DNA from: Candidatus Melainabacteria bacterium
GTDB taxonomy: Bacteria > Cyanobacteriota > Vampirovibrionia > LMEP-6097
Length of the DNA stretch: 18,203 bases
Assembly: GCA_028817775.1 (NCBI GenBank)
Contig: JAPPOW010000039.1
Coordinates: 1-18,203 of the forward strand
Direction of reading: 5' to 3'
Shown: piece by piece, positions 5,136-13,492 of the stretch
Layout of the letters: each line of letters begins with the position of its first letter
Position numbering within the stretch: position 1 is the first letter of the stretch
Notes under the pieces: model-generated
Databases searched by the model: none
Seen by the model: the letters and a program-made list of their open reading frames with translations, nothing else
What the model was told of the DNA's origin: nothing
Program-made: the position numbers and the translations under genes

Positions 5136-7419
5136 CTATACTTCTTTCAATCAATGGAATTGCTTCATCGGCAAGGTTAATTAATTCTTTGCTGATATTA
5201 GGGCACTTGGCTACTTGTTTGATCATGTCAAGAGTACGGCGCAAACCACGCAGGATATCACCATCATCCATACCACTACTATCCACTAGATCTTCCCAGT
5301 CACAAGCTTCTGCCCAACGCTGTACTAGACCAGATTGGTTTGGGTTTACAGTAACTGATTTATAGAGCCCAAAGTGTCTTTGGGATTTGATTACCTTACG
5401 GCAAACATCCTTGATGTTCTTCTCCTTAGTGAAGTAAACCTTAGAACTATCAGCGTGTGCGCGATCAGCGTTACGGCCTTCACCAATTACAAAACAAGAA
5501 ATCAAGCTGGCAAATTCTTTAGCATCAAGCCCCCGGAAAACATCACTTTCTAATAACTCAGTAATGAAGTACGAGTTGTCAGAACGCAGTGCTGCACAGC
5601 TTCTGCCACGCTCAGTAGCATGATACTTTTCATCAAGATAGCCTTCATCTTTGAGTAATTCAATTACTTTTGTGAATTCATCCCAAAGCTCATTGCGGTC
5701 ACCATCAATTTTGGCTTCAAGTGCTTTGGCTTGTTTGCGGTAACGTTTGATTTTGTCCATTTGTTTAGAGCATGGCTTTTGTTTGGGACAACCATTACAA
5801 GGATAGCTCTTGGCCTCCATTGTGAGAATCTCGATTGATGCTTCTAGTTCATCAACAGCGGGATCCATTTTCTTCTCAAGAATCTTTTTCTGTTTGCGAG
5901 TTTGATCAAGCTTAGCTTGCATTTCACGGTAGTGATTAAGATCGCCCATGTCACCAGGACAAAGTGGGTGCTGCAAGTCGACGATGCTATCTTCAAGTTT
6001 GCTTAGTTCTTCTTTGCTGCCACCAAGCTCTTTGTTAATAAGTGATTGACCAAAGCTCTTCTGGATTAAGTCGCGCACTTCATCATAACTATGACCTTGA
6101 AGCAGGTTAAGTACCATCTCGTAGCTAGCATTGAAGTGACTATCGATATCTTCAGCACTTGAATTGACCAAGTGAGCAACTTCACCAGCACCATAGTTAC
6201 CATTCTTGACAGTGACTACATAGCCAGCTTCATCCATACCGCGGCGCCCTGCACGGCCAGACATTTGCATAAACTCTGAAGGCTTAAGTGTTCTGAAACC
6301 TCTATCGCTAGCCTTAGACATATTATTGATGACAGTTGCTCTGGCTGGCATGTTGATACCAGCAGCTAGTGTCTCAGTAGAGAAAACTACTTTAACTAAA
6401 GCTTGTGCAAATAAATCCTCAATCAAAGTTTTGATCTGCGGTAATAAACCAGCGTGGTGAGCCGCGATCCCTTTGCGCAGTAGGTCTAATTGAGAAAAGT
6501 TTGCTAAGTGAGAAGAGTGAGCAATCGCTAAATCAATTTCTTGGTTTAACTTTGTTTCTTCTTCTTTAGTTAGTAAGTTGAGCTCACGGCAATCATTGAC
6601 TGCTCTGTCACAACCCTTGCGGCTAAAGACAAAATAGATGGCTGGTAGCATGTCTCTTGCTTTAAGTTCTTTGACTACTGCAGCAATTGAGCTATTCTGA
6701 CCACCACCTTGACGGTTGTTGCCAAATTTACCTTTGCGTTTACCTAATCTATTGTCGCTACGTTCTTTAAGTTTAGGGTTGAGCTTACCATTGGTTGTTA
6801 GTAATGGGAATAATTGATCTTCCTTGAAGTAGAAGTGATGTAGAGGTACTGGACGAAAGTCAGTTTGAACCAATTTACATTCACCATGAATTTCTTTAAT
6901 CCAATCAACTAATTCTTCTGGGTTGTTGATTGTTGCAGAGAGCGCAACGAGCTGAACTTTCTTTGGTGAGTAGATTACAGATTCTTCCCAGACAGTACCA
7001 CGGCTAGGATCGTTGATATAGTGGAACTCATCAAAGATCAAGTATTGAAGATCTTCTAAGAAAGGATCGATAGAACCGAAGGTCGTACCGTAGAGCATAT
7101 TACGGTAGATCTCAGTAGTCATGACGATGATTTGCGCGTCACGGTTTTTGTTGGTGTCACCAGTGATGATACCAACTTTGTCCTGACCAAACTCTTCAGA
7201 GAACTCTGTGTACTTTTGGTTGATTAGCGCTTTGAGTGGCGCTGTGTAGAATACTTTTTTGTTGTTTGCAATTGCTAATCTAATTGCTTCTTTGGCGATG
7301 ACAGTTTTACCAGCACCTGTTGGCGCACATACAATGACGCTATCACCTTCACCTATAGTCTTAATGGCTTCCTTTTGGAAACCGTCGAGCTCGAAGCTCT
7401 CTTTTGTTTTTGTTACCAT
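5119..7419 (-). CDS. Ski2/Mtr4-like superfamily 2 RNA helicase with DSHCT-type C-terminus
   Basis: ATP-dependent helicase of the Ski2-like group (bacterial HelY, plastid ISE2, eukaryotic Mtr4/Ski2), expected to unwind RNA in RNA processing or decay; its substrate is not known here. The protein has 766 residues. Motifs: Walker A APTGAGKT (32-39), TAPLKALINQK (motif Ia), DEFH box (130-133), SATINN (161-166), HHAGLLP, FSTETLAAGINMPA and the arginine-finger motif QMSGRAGRRGMDE. A Lys/Arg/Gly-rich insert follows the first RecA domain. A cysteine cluster (C541, C544, C550; PCNGCPKQKPCSK) sits in a coiled-coil-rich segment. The end (about 600-766) resembles the DSHCT domain. The start is the ATG with AGAGGTG five bases upstream, one of the clearest ribosome binding sites here. 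The 3' end overlaps mnmG. Confidence 0.93.
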   Translation of the reverse strand: MVTKTKESFELDGFQKEAIKTIGEGDSVIVCAPTGAGKTVIAKEAIRLAIANNKKVFYTAPLKALINQKYTEFSEEFGQDKVGIITGDTNKNRDAQIIVMTTEIYRNMLYGTTFGSIDPFLEDLQYLIFDEFHYINDPSRGTVWEESVIYSPKKVQLVALSATINNPEELVDWIKEIHGECKLVQTDFRPVPLHHFYFKEDQLFPLLTTNGKLNPKLKERSDNRLGKRKGKFGNNRQGGGQNSSIAAVVKELKARDMLPAIYFVFSRKGCDRAVNDCRELNLLTKEEETKLNQEIDLAIAHSSHLANFSQLDLLRKGIAAHHAGLLPQIKTLIEDLFAQALVKVVFSTETLAAGINMPARATVINNMSKASDRGFRTLKPSEFMQMSGRAGRRGMDEAGYVVTVKNGNYGAGEVAHLVNSSAEDIDSHFNASYEMVLNLLQGHSYDEVRDLIQKSFGQSLINKELGGSKEELSKLEDSIVDLQHPLCPGDMGDLNHYREMQAKLDQTRKQKKILEKKMDPAVDELEASIEILTMEAKSYPCNGCPKQKPCSKQMDKIKRYRKQAKALEAKIDGDRNELWDEFTKVIELLKDEGYLDEKYHATERGRSCAALRSDNSYFITELLESDVFRGLDAKEFASLISCFVIGEGRNADRAHADSSKVYFTKEKNIKDVCRKVIKSQRHFGLYKSVTVNPNQSGLVQRWAEACDWEDLVDSSGMDDGDILRGLRRTLDMIKQVAKCPNISKELINLADEAIPLIERSIVTEAV

Positions 7420-7463
7420 TTCACACCTCTAGCCAAAGGAGCTCTGTCCTCAGCTTTCTTTAT

Positions 7464-7521
7464 GGTTCAAGGCTCAAAGTTGAATTCTTCAATAGAAGCG
7501 CTCAACTCTAAGCCTTGAGCC
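7464..7521. repeat. Long imperfect inverted repeat between helicase and ileS genes
   Basis: Left arm 7464-7483 and right arm 7502-7521 pair over 20 positions with about three wobble or mismatched positions, and the loop contains a second small stem (CTTC and GAAG). It lies 45 bases upstream of the helicase start and 100 bases downstream of ileS on the same strand. There is no T-run on either strand after the hairpin, so a plain intrinsic terminator is unlikely. The 200-bp gap also holds TAATTGTCAATTA (7581-7593), a 13-bp palindrome. Confidence 0.6.
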
Positions 7522-7596
7522 CGTTACAAGCTAATTTGTAGCACTGTATCTTGTATTACAGGGTTTCCGTAACAAAATCTTAATTGTCAATTAGTG

Positions 7597-7630
7597 GGAT
7601 CCTGACGTCGCTGTGCTCCTCAGGATGACA
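7597..7630 (+). repeat. Dispersed palindromic repeat, TCCTGA-type, covering the ileS stop codon
   Basis: The outer stem is TCCTGA (7600-7605) and TCAGGA (7620-7625), with CGTC and TCC loop strands and a minimal apical stem GC-TGT-GC. The ileS stop codon (7620-7622, minus strand) and the two final Ser codons lie inside the repeat. Confidence 0.85.
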
Positions 7631-10586
7631 CGGCATCGGTGCAAGTCTGGCAAATACCTTTATTGACTTCTTTGAAGTACTTCCAGCAGCGAACGCATTT
7701 ATGTCCATCAAACTTGCTGGCTTTGATTGCCAGTTTTTCAGCCTCTATTAAATTGACCTCAGAAACTATCATGACTGCATTTAGTTCAGCCTCAATAGAT
7801 TTGAGTAATTCAATTGAAGCAGCAGGTGCTTTGATCTCAAGACTAGCTTCTAGTGACTTACCAACAACTTTCTCGGCTCTAATAGTTTCAATTTCTTTAT
7901 TGGCTGCTTCTCTAATTTCAAGGATTTTATCCCACTGATTGGCAAGCTCTCCATTGACATAATCCTTGTTGACCTCAGGCCAGTTAGAAAGCAAGATACT
8001 GCCCTCGCCTTCTTTCATAAAGAATTGAGTACCTTGGTAACTTGCTTTGATCGTTTCTGGGCTATGGCTATAAACATCTTCAGCCAGATGTGGCAAGACT
8101 GGAACTAGTAATCTATTGATTGCTGAAAGCAATTCTGCAAGAACCGTCTGAGCCGCTCTGCGAGAGAGAGACTTAGTACCATGGGTGTAGAGCCTATCTT
8201 TAATAATGTCAAAGTAGAAAGCAGAGAGATCTACCGAGCAGAAGTTTTGAATCAATTGATAGTACTTGAAGAATTGATAGTTATCAAAGGCTTCCGTTAG
8301 CTTCTCCTGCAGGCTTTGCAAACGATGTAGGATTAATTTATCAAGGCTCCAGAGATCTTTATAAGCAACCTTGTCTGTCTCTGGGTTGAAGCCATGCAAG
8401 TTACCCAGCATATAGCGTGAAGTATTACGAAAGTTGCGATAAATATCAGAAAGTTGTTTGAACATATTATCGCCAACTTTAATCTCAACTGAGTAATCAA
8501 CACTTGCTACCCAGAGCCGTAAAATATCAGCGCCAAATTTTTTGATCACATCATCAGGGTCAACTACATTACCTAATGACTTAGACATCTTATGACCCTT
8601 CTCATCAACTACAAAACCATGAGTAAGTACTGACTGGTAAGGAGCAAAACCATTACAAGCAACAGAAGTTAATAAGCTTGATTGGAACCAACCGCGATGC
8701 TGGTCTGAACCTTCTAGGTAAAGATCAACTGGTAACTTAGCACCGAACTCTTCAGCCCTGGCTTCCACTACTGTTCTATGGGTTGAACCAGAATCAAACC
8801 AAACATCCATAGTGTCGGTTTCAATGCGAAAACGTTCTGAGATTGCGACGTCGCCTTTGGCTCCTCGCAATGACAGCTTGAATGATTCTGGCAATAATTC
8901 TTCAATCGGCTTGGTGTACCAAGACGAGCTTCCTTCTTCAGCAAATATTTTTGCTACATGCTCAATAATTTCTGTTTCAAGAATTGCTTTGGGGTTACCC
9001 TGTTCATTGATATCTTCCATATCGTAGATAGCTGGGATAGGCACACCCCAAGTACGTTGACGGCTGATACACCAATCACCGCGATCTTGGATCATAGTAT
9101 AGATACGGTTGCGACCACGCTCTGGGATCCAATTGACTTTGTCAATCTCAGTAAGAGCTTGCTCGCGAAAACCATCAACACTAGCAAACCATTGCTCAGT
9201 TGCTCTATAAAGTAGAGGGGTCTTGGAGCGCCAGCAATAAGGATAGCTGTGAGTTAATTTTTTTAGAGCTAAAAGTGCGCCTGAATCTTTGAGGGCCGAT
9301 ATGAGTAGGTCGTTCCCTTGCTTGATTACATGAAATCCTTGGAAATTTAATTCGCCGCCATTGAACTCTAGATTGTTTAATTTGGCTTCTAGACTTTGAT
9401 TTTTAGATTTAGCAATTTCAAGTGCTTCAGTAGATTTAAACTCATAGCTATTAGCTTCACTGGTATAAACACCGCGACCATCTACCGGACAAAGAATCTC
9501 TAAGCCAAACTCTTTACCAACCATAAAGTCTTCTTGACCATGTCCTGGAGCAGTGTGCACGCAACCAGTACCAGCGTCAGTAGTAACGTGGTCACCAAAA
9601 ATAATTGGACTTGGACGATCAAACAATGGATGCTTGCAAACAATACCTTTAAGGTCTTTGCCTTTGAAGCTGGAACCGCTTGCTTTAAACTCTCGCTCTG
9701 AAGCTTTGTTGACTTGTTCAAGTAATGCTTCAGCGACGACTATTTTTTCACCGCTATCTTCAGCAACTATATAATCAATATTCTCGCCTAAACAAATTGC
9801 CATATTACCCGGGATTGTCCAAGGAGTGGTGGTCCAAATAACGAAGCAAGCTCCTTGCAGTTCTTGCGGGCAAGAACTGGGTAGTTCTGTGATCGGGAAT
9901 TTGACGTGGATTGCGCTAGAGACATGGTTGTCGTTGTACTCTACTTCAGCGTCAGCGAGTGCCGTCTCGGCGCCGTAGCTCCAGTAAACAGTTTTAAGCC
10001 CGCGGTAGATATAGCCCTTGGCTGCCATCTCGCCAAATAATTTAATTTGCTCAGCCTCAAATTTTGGATCAAGAGTGACATAAGGTTTGTCCCACTCACC
10101 AAGAATCCCAAGGCGTTTGAATTTTGCTTCTTGTCCTTTGAGATTATTGAGGGCAAAGTCGCGGCACTTATCTCTTAACTCAGGCACAGTGACTGCTTGC
10201 CTGCCACCTTTGATAGCTTTGACCACGGCGTTCTCAATAGGTAAGCCGTGGCTATCATAACCAGGTATATAAGGAACGCGAAAACCACGTTGGGTTTTGT
10301 ACTTAATAATGATGTCCTTCAGGATTTTGTTGAGAGCAGTACCGATATGAATACGTTCAGAACTTAAGTAAGGAGGTCCATCATGCAATACAAAACTATC
10401 AGCTCCTTCTTTAGCTCTGAGTTCTAGTCCCTTGTGGTAAATATCTTCTTCCTTCCACTTAGTTTGAAACTCAGGTTCACGCACCGGACCATTGCCGCGC
10501 ATTGGGAAGCTAGTTTCTGGCAAATCGATAGTATCTTTGTAACGATTTTCCAGGTCTGTATTGTCTTTTTCGCTTATCTTAGCCAT
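7620..10586 (-). CDS. ileS: Isoleucyl-tRNA synthetase
   Basis: Class I enzyme that charges tRNA-Ile with isoleucine and edits misactivated valine. At 988 residues it is slightly long for the bacterial type. Motifs: PPYLSSERIHIGTALNKILKD with the HIGH signature as HIGT (80-83), editing-domain WTTTPWTIPGNMA, DVWFDSGSTH, GSDQHRGWFQSSL, the KMSKS loop (666-670), and a C-terminal zinc-binding region with cysteines 964, 967, 979 and 982. Two oddities: residues 572-583 (SLRGAKGDVAIS) are encoded by a palindromic repeat where relatives usually have a short Cys-containing segment before the KETDxMDVWFDSG region, and the stop codon is supplied by another repeat copy. The gene is divergent from valS. 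With only about 96 bp between the two start codons there is no room for a T-box leader. Confidence 0.97.
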   Translation of the reverse strand: MAKISEKDNTDLENRYKDTIDLPETSFPMRGNGPVREPEFQTKWKEEDIYHKGLELRAKEGADSFVLHDGPPYLSSERIHIGTALNKILKDIIIKYKTQRGFRVPYIPGYDSHGLPIENAVVKAIKGGRQAVTVPELRDKCRDFALNNLKGQEAKFKRLGILGEWDKPYVTLDPKFEAEQIKLFGEMAAKGYIYRGLKTVYWSYGAETALADAEVEYNDNHVSSAIHVKFPITELPSSCPQELQGACFVIWTTTPWTIPGNMAICLGENIDYIVAEDSGEKIVVAEALLEQVNKASEREFKASGSSFKGKDLKGIVCKHPLFDRPSPIIFGDHVTTDAGTGCVHTAPGHGQEDFMVGKEFGLEILCPVDGRGVYTSEANSYEFKSTEALEIAKSKNQSLEAKLNNLEFNGGELNFQGFHVIKQGNDLLISALKDSGALLALKKLTHSYPYCWRSKTPLLYRATEQWFASVDGFREQALTEIDKVNWIPERGRNRIYTMIQDRGDWCISRQRTWGVPIPAIYDMEDINEQGNPKAILETEIIEHVAKIFAEEGSSSWYTKPIEELLPESFKLSLRGAKGDVAISERFRIETDTMDVWFDSGSTHRTVVEARAEEFGAKLPVDLYLEGSDQHRGWFQSSLLTSVACNGFAPYQSVLTHGFVVDEKGHKMSKSLGNVVDPDDVIKKFGADILRLWVASVDYSVEIKVGDNMFKQLSDIYRNFRNTSRYMLGNLHGFNPETDKVAYKDLWSLDKLILHRLQSLQEKLTEAFDNYQFFKYYQLIQNFCSVDLSAFYFDIIKDRLYTHGTKSLSRRAAQTVLAELLSAINRLLVPVLPHLAEDVYSHSPETIKASYQGTQFFMKEGEGSILLSNWPEVNKDYVNGELANQWDKILEIREAANKEIETIRAEKVVGKSLEASLEIKAPAASIELLKSIEAELNAVMIVSEVNLIEAEKLAIKASKFDGHKCVRCWKYFKEVNKGICQTCTDAVSS
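8839..8875 (+). repeat. Dispersed palindromic repeat, ATTGC-type, inside the ileS coding sequence
   Basis: The outer stem is ATTGC (8842-8846) and GCAAT (8867-8871), with an apical stem GCC-TTT-GGC and the conserved CGTC and TCCTC loop strands. It is read in frame on the minus strand as SLRGAKGDVAIS and does not break IleRS. Confidence 0.88.
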
Positions 10587-10605
10587 CTGTCAAGCAATTT
10601 TACTA

Positions 10606-10611
10606 TATAAT
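10606..10611 (+). promoter_or_regulatory. Possible -10 box for valS
   Basis: A perfect TATAAT lies in the divergent ileS-valS gap about 72 bases before the valS ATG. A start near 10618 would put the palindromic repeat in the valS leader. No good -35 element is seen at the proper spacing. Confidence 0.35.
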
Positions 10612-10629
10612 CATAGAGTTCGTCGCGAT

Positions 10630-10673
10630 GAGATTGCCACGTCGCTCACTGTGTGAGCTCCTCGCAATGACGG
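10630..10673 (+). repeat. Dispersed palindromic repeat, ATTGC-type, in the valS leader
   Basis: The outer stem is ATTGC and GCAAT, with a strong apical stem GCTCAC (10644-10649) and GTGAGC (10653-10658) around a TGT loop. The conserved CGTC and TCCTC strands form the internal loop between the two stems. It ends about ten bases before the valS start, so the hairpin could affect ribosome access. Confidence 0.88.
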
Positions 10674-10682
10674 TGAGGGTTC

Positions 10683-13454
10683 ATGTCAGAGACTAGTAGC
10701 TACCAACATAAAGAAGTAGAAGCCAAGTGGAGTAAGCAATGGCTTGAAGCTGGGCTTTATGACTGTCAAATAAACTCCAATCGTGGCAAATTCTCAATTG
10801 CTTTGCCACCGCCCAATGTCACAGGTGAGTTGCATATGGGGCATGCGCTCAGTGGCACTATTCAGGATATTTTAATTCGTTATAACCGTATGGCTGGTAA
10901 GGATGTACTCTGGCAAATTGGTACTGATCATGCTGGTATTGGTACTCAGATCGTAGTTGAGAAGGATCTTAAGAAGCAAGAACATAAGCGTAAGGAAGAT
11001 ATTGGGCGAGAGGCTTTTATCGAGCGTAGTAAAGCTTGGAAAGAAGATTATGGTAATCGTATTCTTGAGCAAATGAAATTACTTGGTTTTAGTCCTGACT
11101 ATAAGCGGGTGCGCTATACCATGGATGATCACTATGCTGATGCCGTCAAGCAAACTTTTATTCGCTACTTTAATGATGGACTCATCTATCGCGGTAAGCG
11201 CATCACCAATTGGTGTCCTAAGTGTTTGACTTCACTTTCTGATCTTGAGATTGAACAAAAGGCTTGTAAGAAACAACTCTATGATATTGAGTATAAGGTC
11301 AAGGGCGAGGACAAGGGTTTGATTCTTTCTACTACTAGACCAGAAACGATGTTTGGTGATACTGGGATTGCAATTAATCCAAGTGATGAAAGATACACCG
11401 AGCTTGTTGATAAAGTTAAAGTTAACCCAGGCTCAGTAGTGGCTTTGATTCCATTTACCAATGTCGAGATTCCAGTCTTGCTTGATGAGCACGTTAAGAC
11501 TGACTTTGGTTCTGGAGCAATGAAAGTTACTCCAGCTCATGATGCCAACGATTTTGATATTGGGAAGCGCCATGATTTAGAGCGCCCAGTGATTATGGAC
11601 GAGCAGGCTAAGATGTCTGTTTCTGATTTGGTGCCTGAGTTTTGCCAGGGCTTAGATCGTTACCAGGCTCGTGATTTAGTAGTTGAGAAATTGCAAGAGC
11701 TTGGACAAATGGCTCAGATCACTGAATACGATCAAGCTAAAGATCTGCACGATAGATGTGCTACTGAAATTGAACCTTATTTAAGTGATCAGTGGTATGT
11801 TGCGATGGAGAAACTTGCTGCACGTGCTCTAGAGTGTAACTCAAGTGGTCGTTCAAAATTTATTCCGGAAAGATATACGAGTTTATTTAAAACTTGGCTT
11901 GAAAATATTCAAGACTGGTGTATTAGTCGTCAGATTTGGTGGGGGCATAGAATTCCAGTCTATTACTTCACCGACGAGAATGGCGAGCAGCAATACTACG
12001 CTGCCCAGGAGCCGCGTGATCCAAGCCATAAGCAAGATGAAGATGTTTTGGATACCTGGTTCAGTAGTGCACTTTGGCCTTTTGAAACTTTGAAATCTGC
12101 TCAAGGTTCACTAGGGTTAACTGATTGGGATAAGCAAGTCTACCAAGCTTTCTATCCGACTACTGTGCTTGCAACAGCGCGTGAGATTATCAATCTTTGG
12201 GTAACTAGAATGATTTTTTCTAGTGAGTATTTTGAGAATTGTGAACCTTTCTCTGATATTTTGATTCACCCAGTGGTGCAGACGCCTGATGGTAAACGCA
12301 TGAGTAAATCTAAGGGCAATGCCATTGACCCGCTAGAACTTATTGAAAAGTATGGAGCTGATGCCAGCCGGATGTGGTATGCCAGTGTTGGTGTGCATGG
12401 GCAGCAAGACGTAAGGTTTCCTGGTCGTAAGGACAAAAAAGAAGGCTGGGGTTCTGATCAGATTGAACAGTACCGTAAGTTCGCTAATAAATTATTCAAT
12501 GCTAGTCGCTATGTTCTTATGCAGCTTGGTGAAGGCTTTGTGCCTAAGCCAATCGCTGAGCTTGATAAATCTCAAGCTGACATGGCTGATGCTTGGATCC
12601 TCGATTCTTTCTCTAAGACGCTTGAGACTGTAAATAAAGCATATGATGAGTATGATTTCTCTACCGTACAAAAATCAATCTATGAGTTTCTTTGGTTTGA
12701 TTTTTGTGATTGGTATATAGAGTTGACTAAAGTAAACGCTCAGGGCTCAGGGCTGGAGCTTCGGGGGCAGATTTTGTTTCATATTCTTGAGCAGTGCTTG
12801 AGATTGTTACATCCGATCATGCCGTTTATTACTGAAGATCTGTGGCAACACTTACGAGAGCAATTAGATTTCTCAAATATAGACTCTGATATTTTAGCTG
12901 CTGATCTGGATGATAAATACCAAGCTAGTATTGCTTTTGCTAAGTATCCAGAACCGAGGCCTGAACTTAAAGATCAAGCTGATAGCGCTAAGCAAATTAA
13001 TTTTGTGATTCAAGTGATCTCGACATTACGTAATATCCGTCAATCATTAGGCATATCTTGGTCTAGTCAATTTGAATTACTAGTGCAAACTGAGTCAGAG
13101 TTTGAACTCAAGGCACTTAAAGCGGCTGAAGAATATGTGCTGAAGATAGCTAAGCTTGACGCGATTAAGTATCAAGTAACTGATTTACCGAAACCAGCTT
13201 CGGTTAATTTATTAGGTGAATCCAAGCTGATCGTTGGCCTTGAAGGCTTGGTTGATCTTGATAAATTGCGCAGTAATATTGAGAAGAAAATTGAGAAGCT
13301 TGATAAGGATATACTAGTACTAGAAAAACGCCTTGGTTCTGATAATTTTGTGCAAAACGCTGCTCCGGAGAAGGTAGAAGAAACCAAGTCCCAGCTTGAA
13401 GATATTTCTAAGCAAAAATCCCTATTTGAACAAGAATTAACTGCCATAACTTAG
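10683..13454 (+). CDS. valS: Valyl-tRNA synthetase
   Basis: Class I enzyme that charges tRNA-Val and edits threonine. At 923 residues it has the usual bacterial length. Motifs: PPPNVTGELHMGHALSGTIQD with the HIGH signature as HMGH (51-54), GTDHAGIGTQ, NWCPKC, STTRPETMFGD and TPAHDANDFDIGKRH of the editing domain, DWCISRQIWWGHRIPVYY, DVLDTWFSSALWPF, the KMSKS-type RMSKS loop (about 539-543), HPIMPFITEDLW, and a C-terminal coiled coil (last 70 or so residues, SNIEKKIEKLDKDILVLEKRL) as in other ValRS. The ATG follows a purine-rich GGTGAGGG at the end of the palindromic repeat. The gene is divergent from ileS. The 376-aa gene begins 38 bp downstream and may be co-transcribed. Confidence 0.98.
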   Translation: MSETSSYQHKEVEAKWSKQWLEAGLYDCQINSNRGKFSIALPPPNVTGELHMGHALSGTIQDILIRYNRMAGKDVLWQIGTDHAGIGTQIVVEKDLKKQEHKRKEDIGREAFIERSKAWKEDYGNRILEQMKLLGFSPDYKRVRYTMDDHYADAVKQTFIRYFNDGLIYRGKRITNWCPKCLTSLSDLEIEQKACKKQLYDIEYKVKGEDKGLILSTTRPETMFGDTGIAINPSDERYTELVDKVKVNPGSVVALIPFTNVEIPVLLDEHVKTDFGSGAMKVTPAHDANDFDIGKRHDLERPVIMDEQAKMSVSDLVPEFCQGLDRYQARDLVVEKLQELGQMAQITEYDQAKDLHDRCATEIEPYLSDQWYVAMEKLAARALECNSSGRSKFIPERYTSLFKTWLENIQDWCISRQIWWGHRIPVYYFTDENGEQQYYAAQEPRDPSHKQDEDVLDTWFSSALWPFETLKSAQGSLGLTDWDKQVYQAFYPTTVLATAREIINLWVTRMIFSSEYFENCEPFSDILIHPVVQTPDGKRMSKSKGNAIDPLELIEKYGADASRMWYASVGVHGQQDVRFPGRKDKKEGWGSDQIEQYRKFANKLFNASRYVLMQLGEGFVPKPIAELDKSQADMADAWILDSFSKTLETVNKAYDEYDFSTVQKSIYEFLWFDFCDWYIELTKVNAQGSGLELRGQILFHILEQCLRLLHPIMPFITEDLWQHLREQLDFSNIDSDILAADLDDKYQASIAFAKYPEPRPELKDQADSAKQINFVIQVISTLRNIRQSLGISWSSQFELLVQTESEFELKALKAAEEYVLKIAKLDAIKYQVTDLPKPASVNLLGESKLIVGLEGLVDLDKLRSNIEKKIEKLDKDILVLEKRLGSDNFVQNAAPEKVEETKSQLEDISKQKSLFEQELTAIT

Positions 13455-13492
13455 TCTTAACCTGGGCTGGCTTTAATAAGATTGTAGAAGAA

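Noticed and set aside
7464..7521. Intrinsic terminator of ileS
   Set aside because: The hairpin is strong but no T-run follows on either strand.
7639..10156. Several open frames opposite or within ileS (for example 7639-7938 and 8958-9215 plus, 9941-10156 minus)
   Set aside because: They lie fully within a well-supported IleRS gene, show no recognisable motifs, and are explained as chance frames.
10584..10600. TTGACA on the minus strand as a -35 box
   Set aside because: It lies directly at the ileS start codon and would drive transcription from inside the gene; no matching -10 box follows.
10587..10682. T-box riboswitch for ileS or valS
   Set aside because: Only 96 bp separate the two start codons, with no specifier-like or antiterminator structure; the hairpin is a dispersed repeat.
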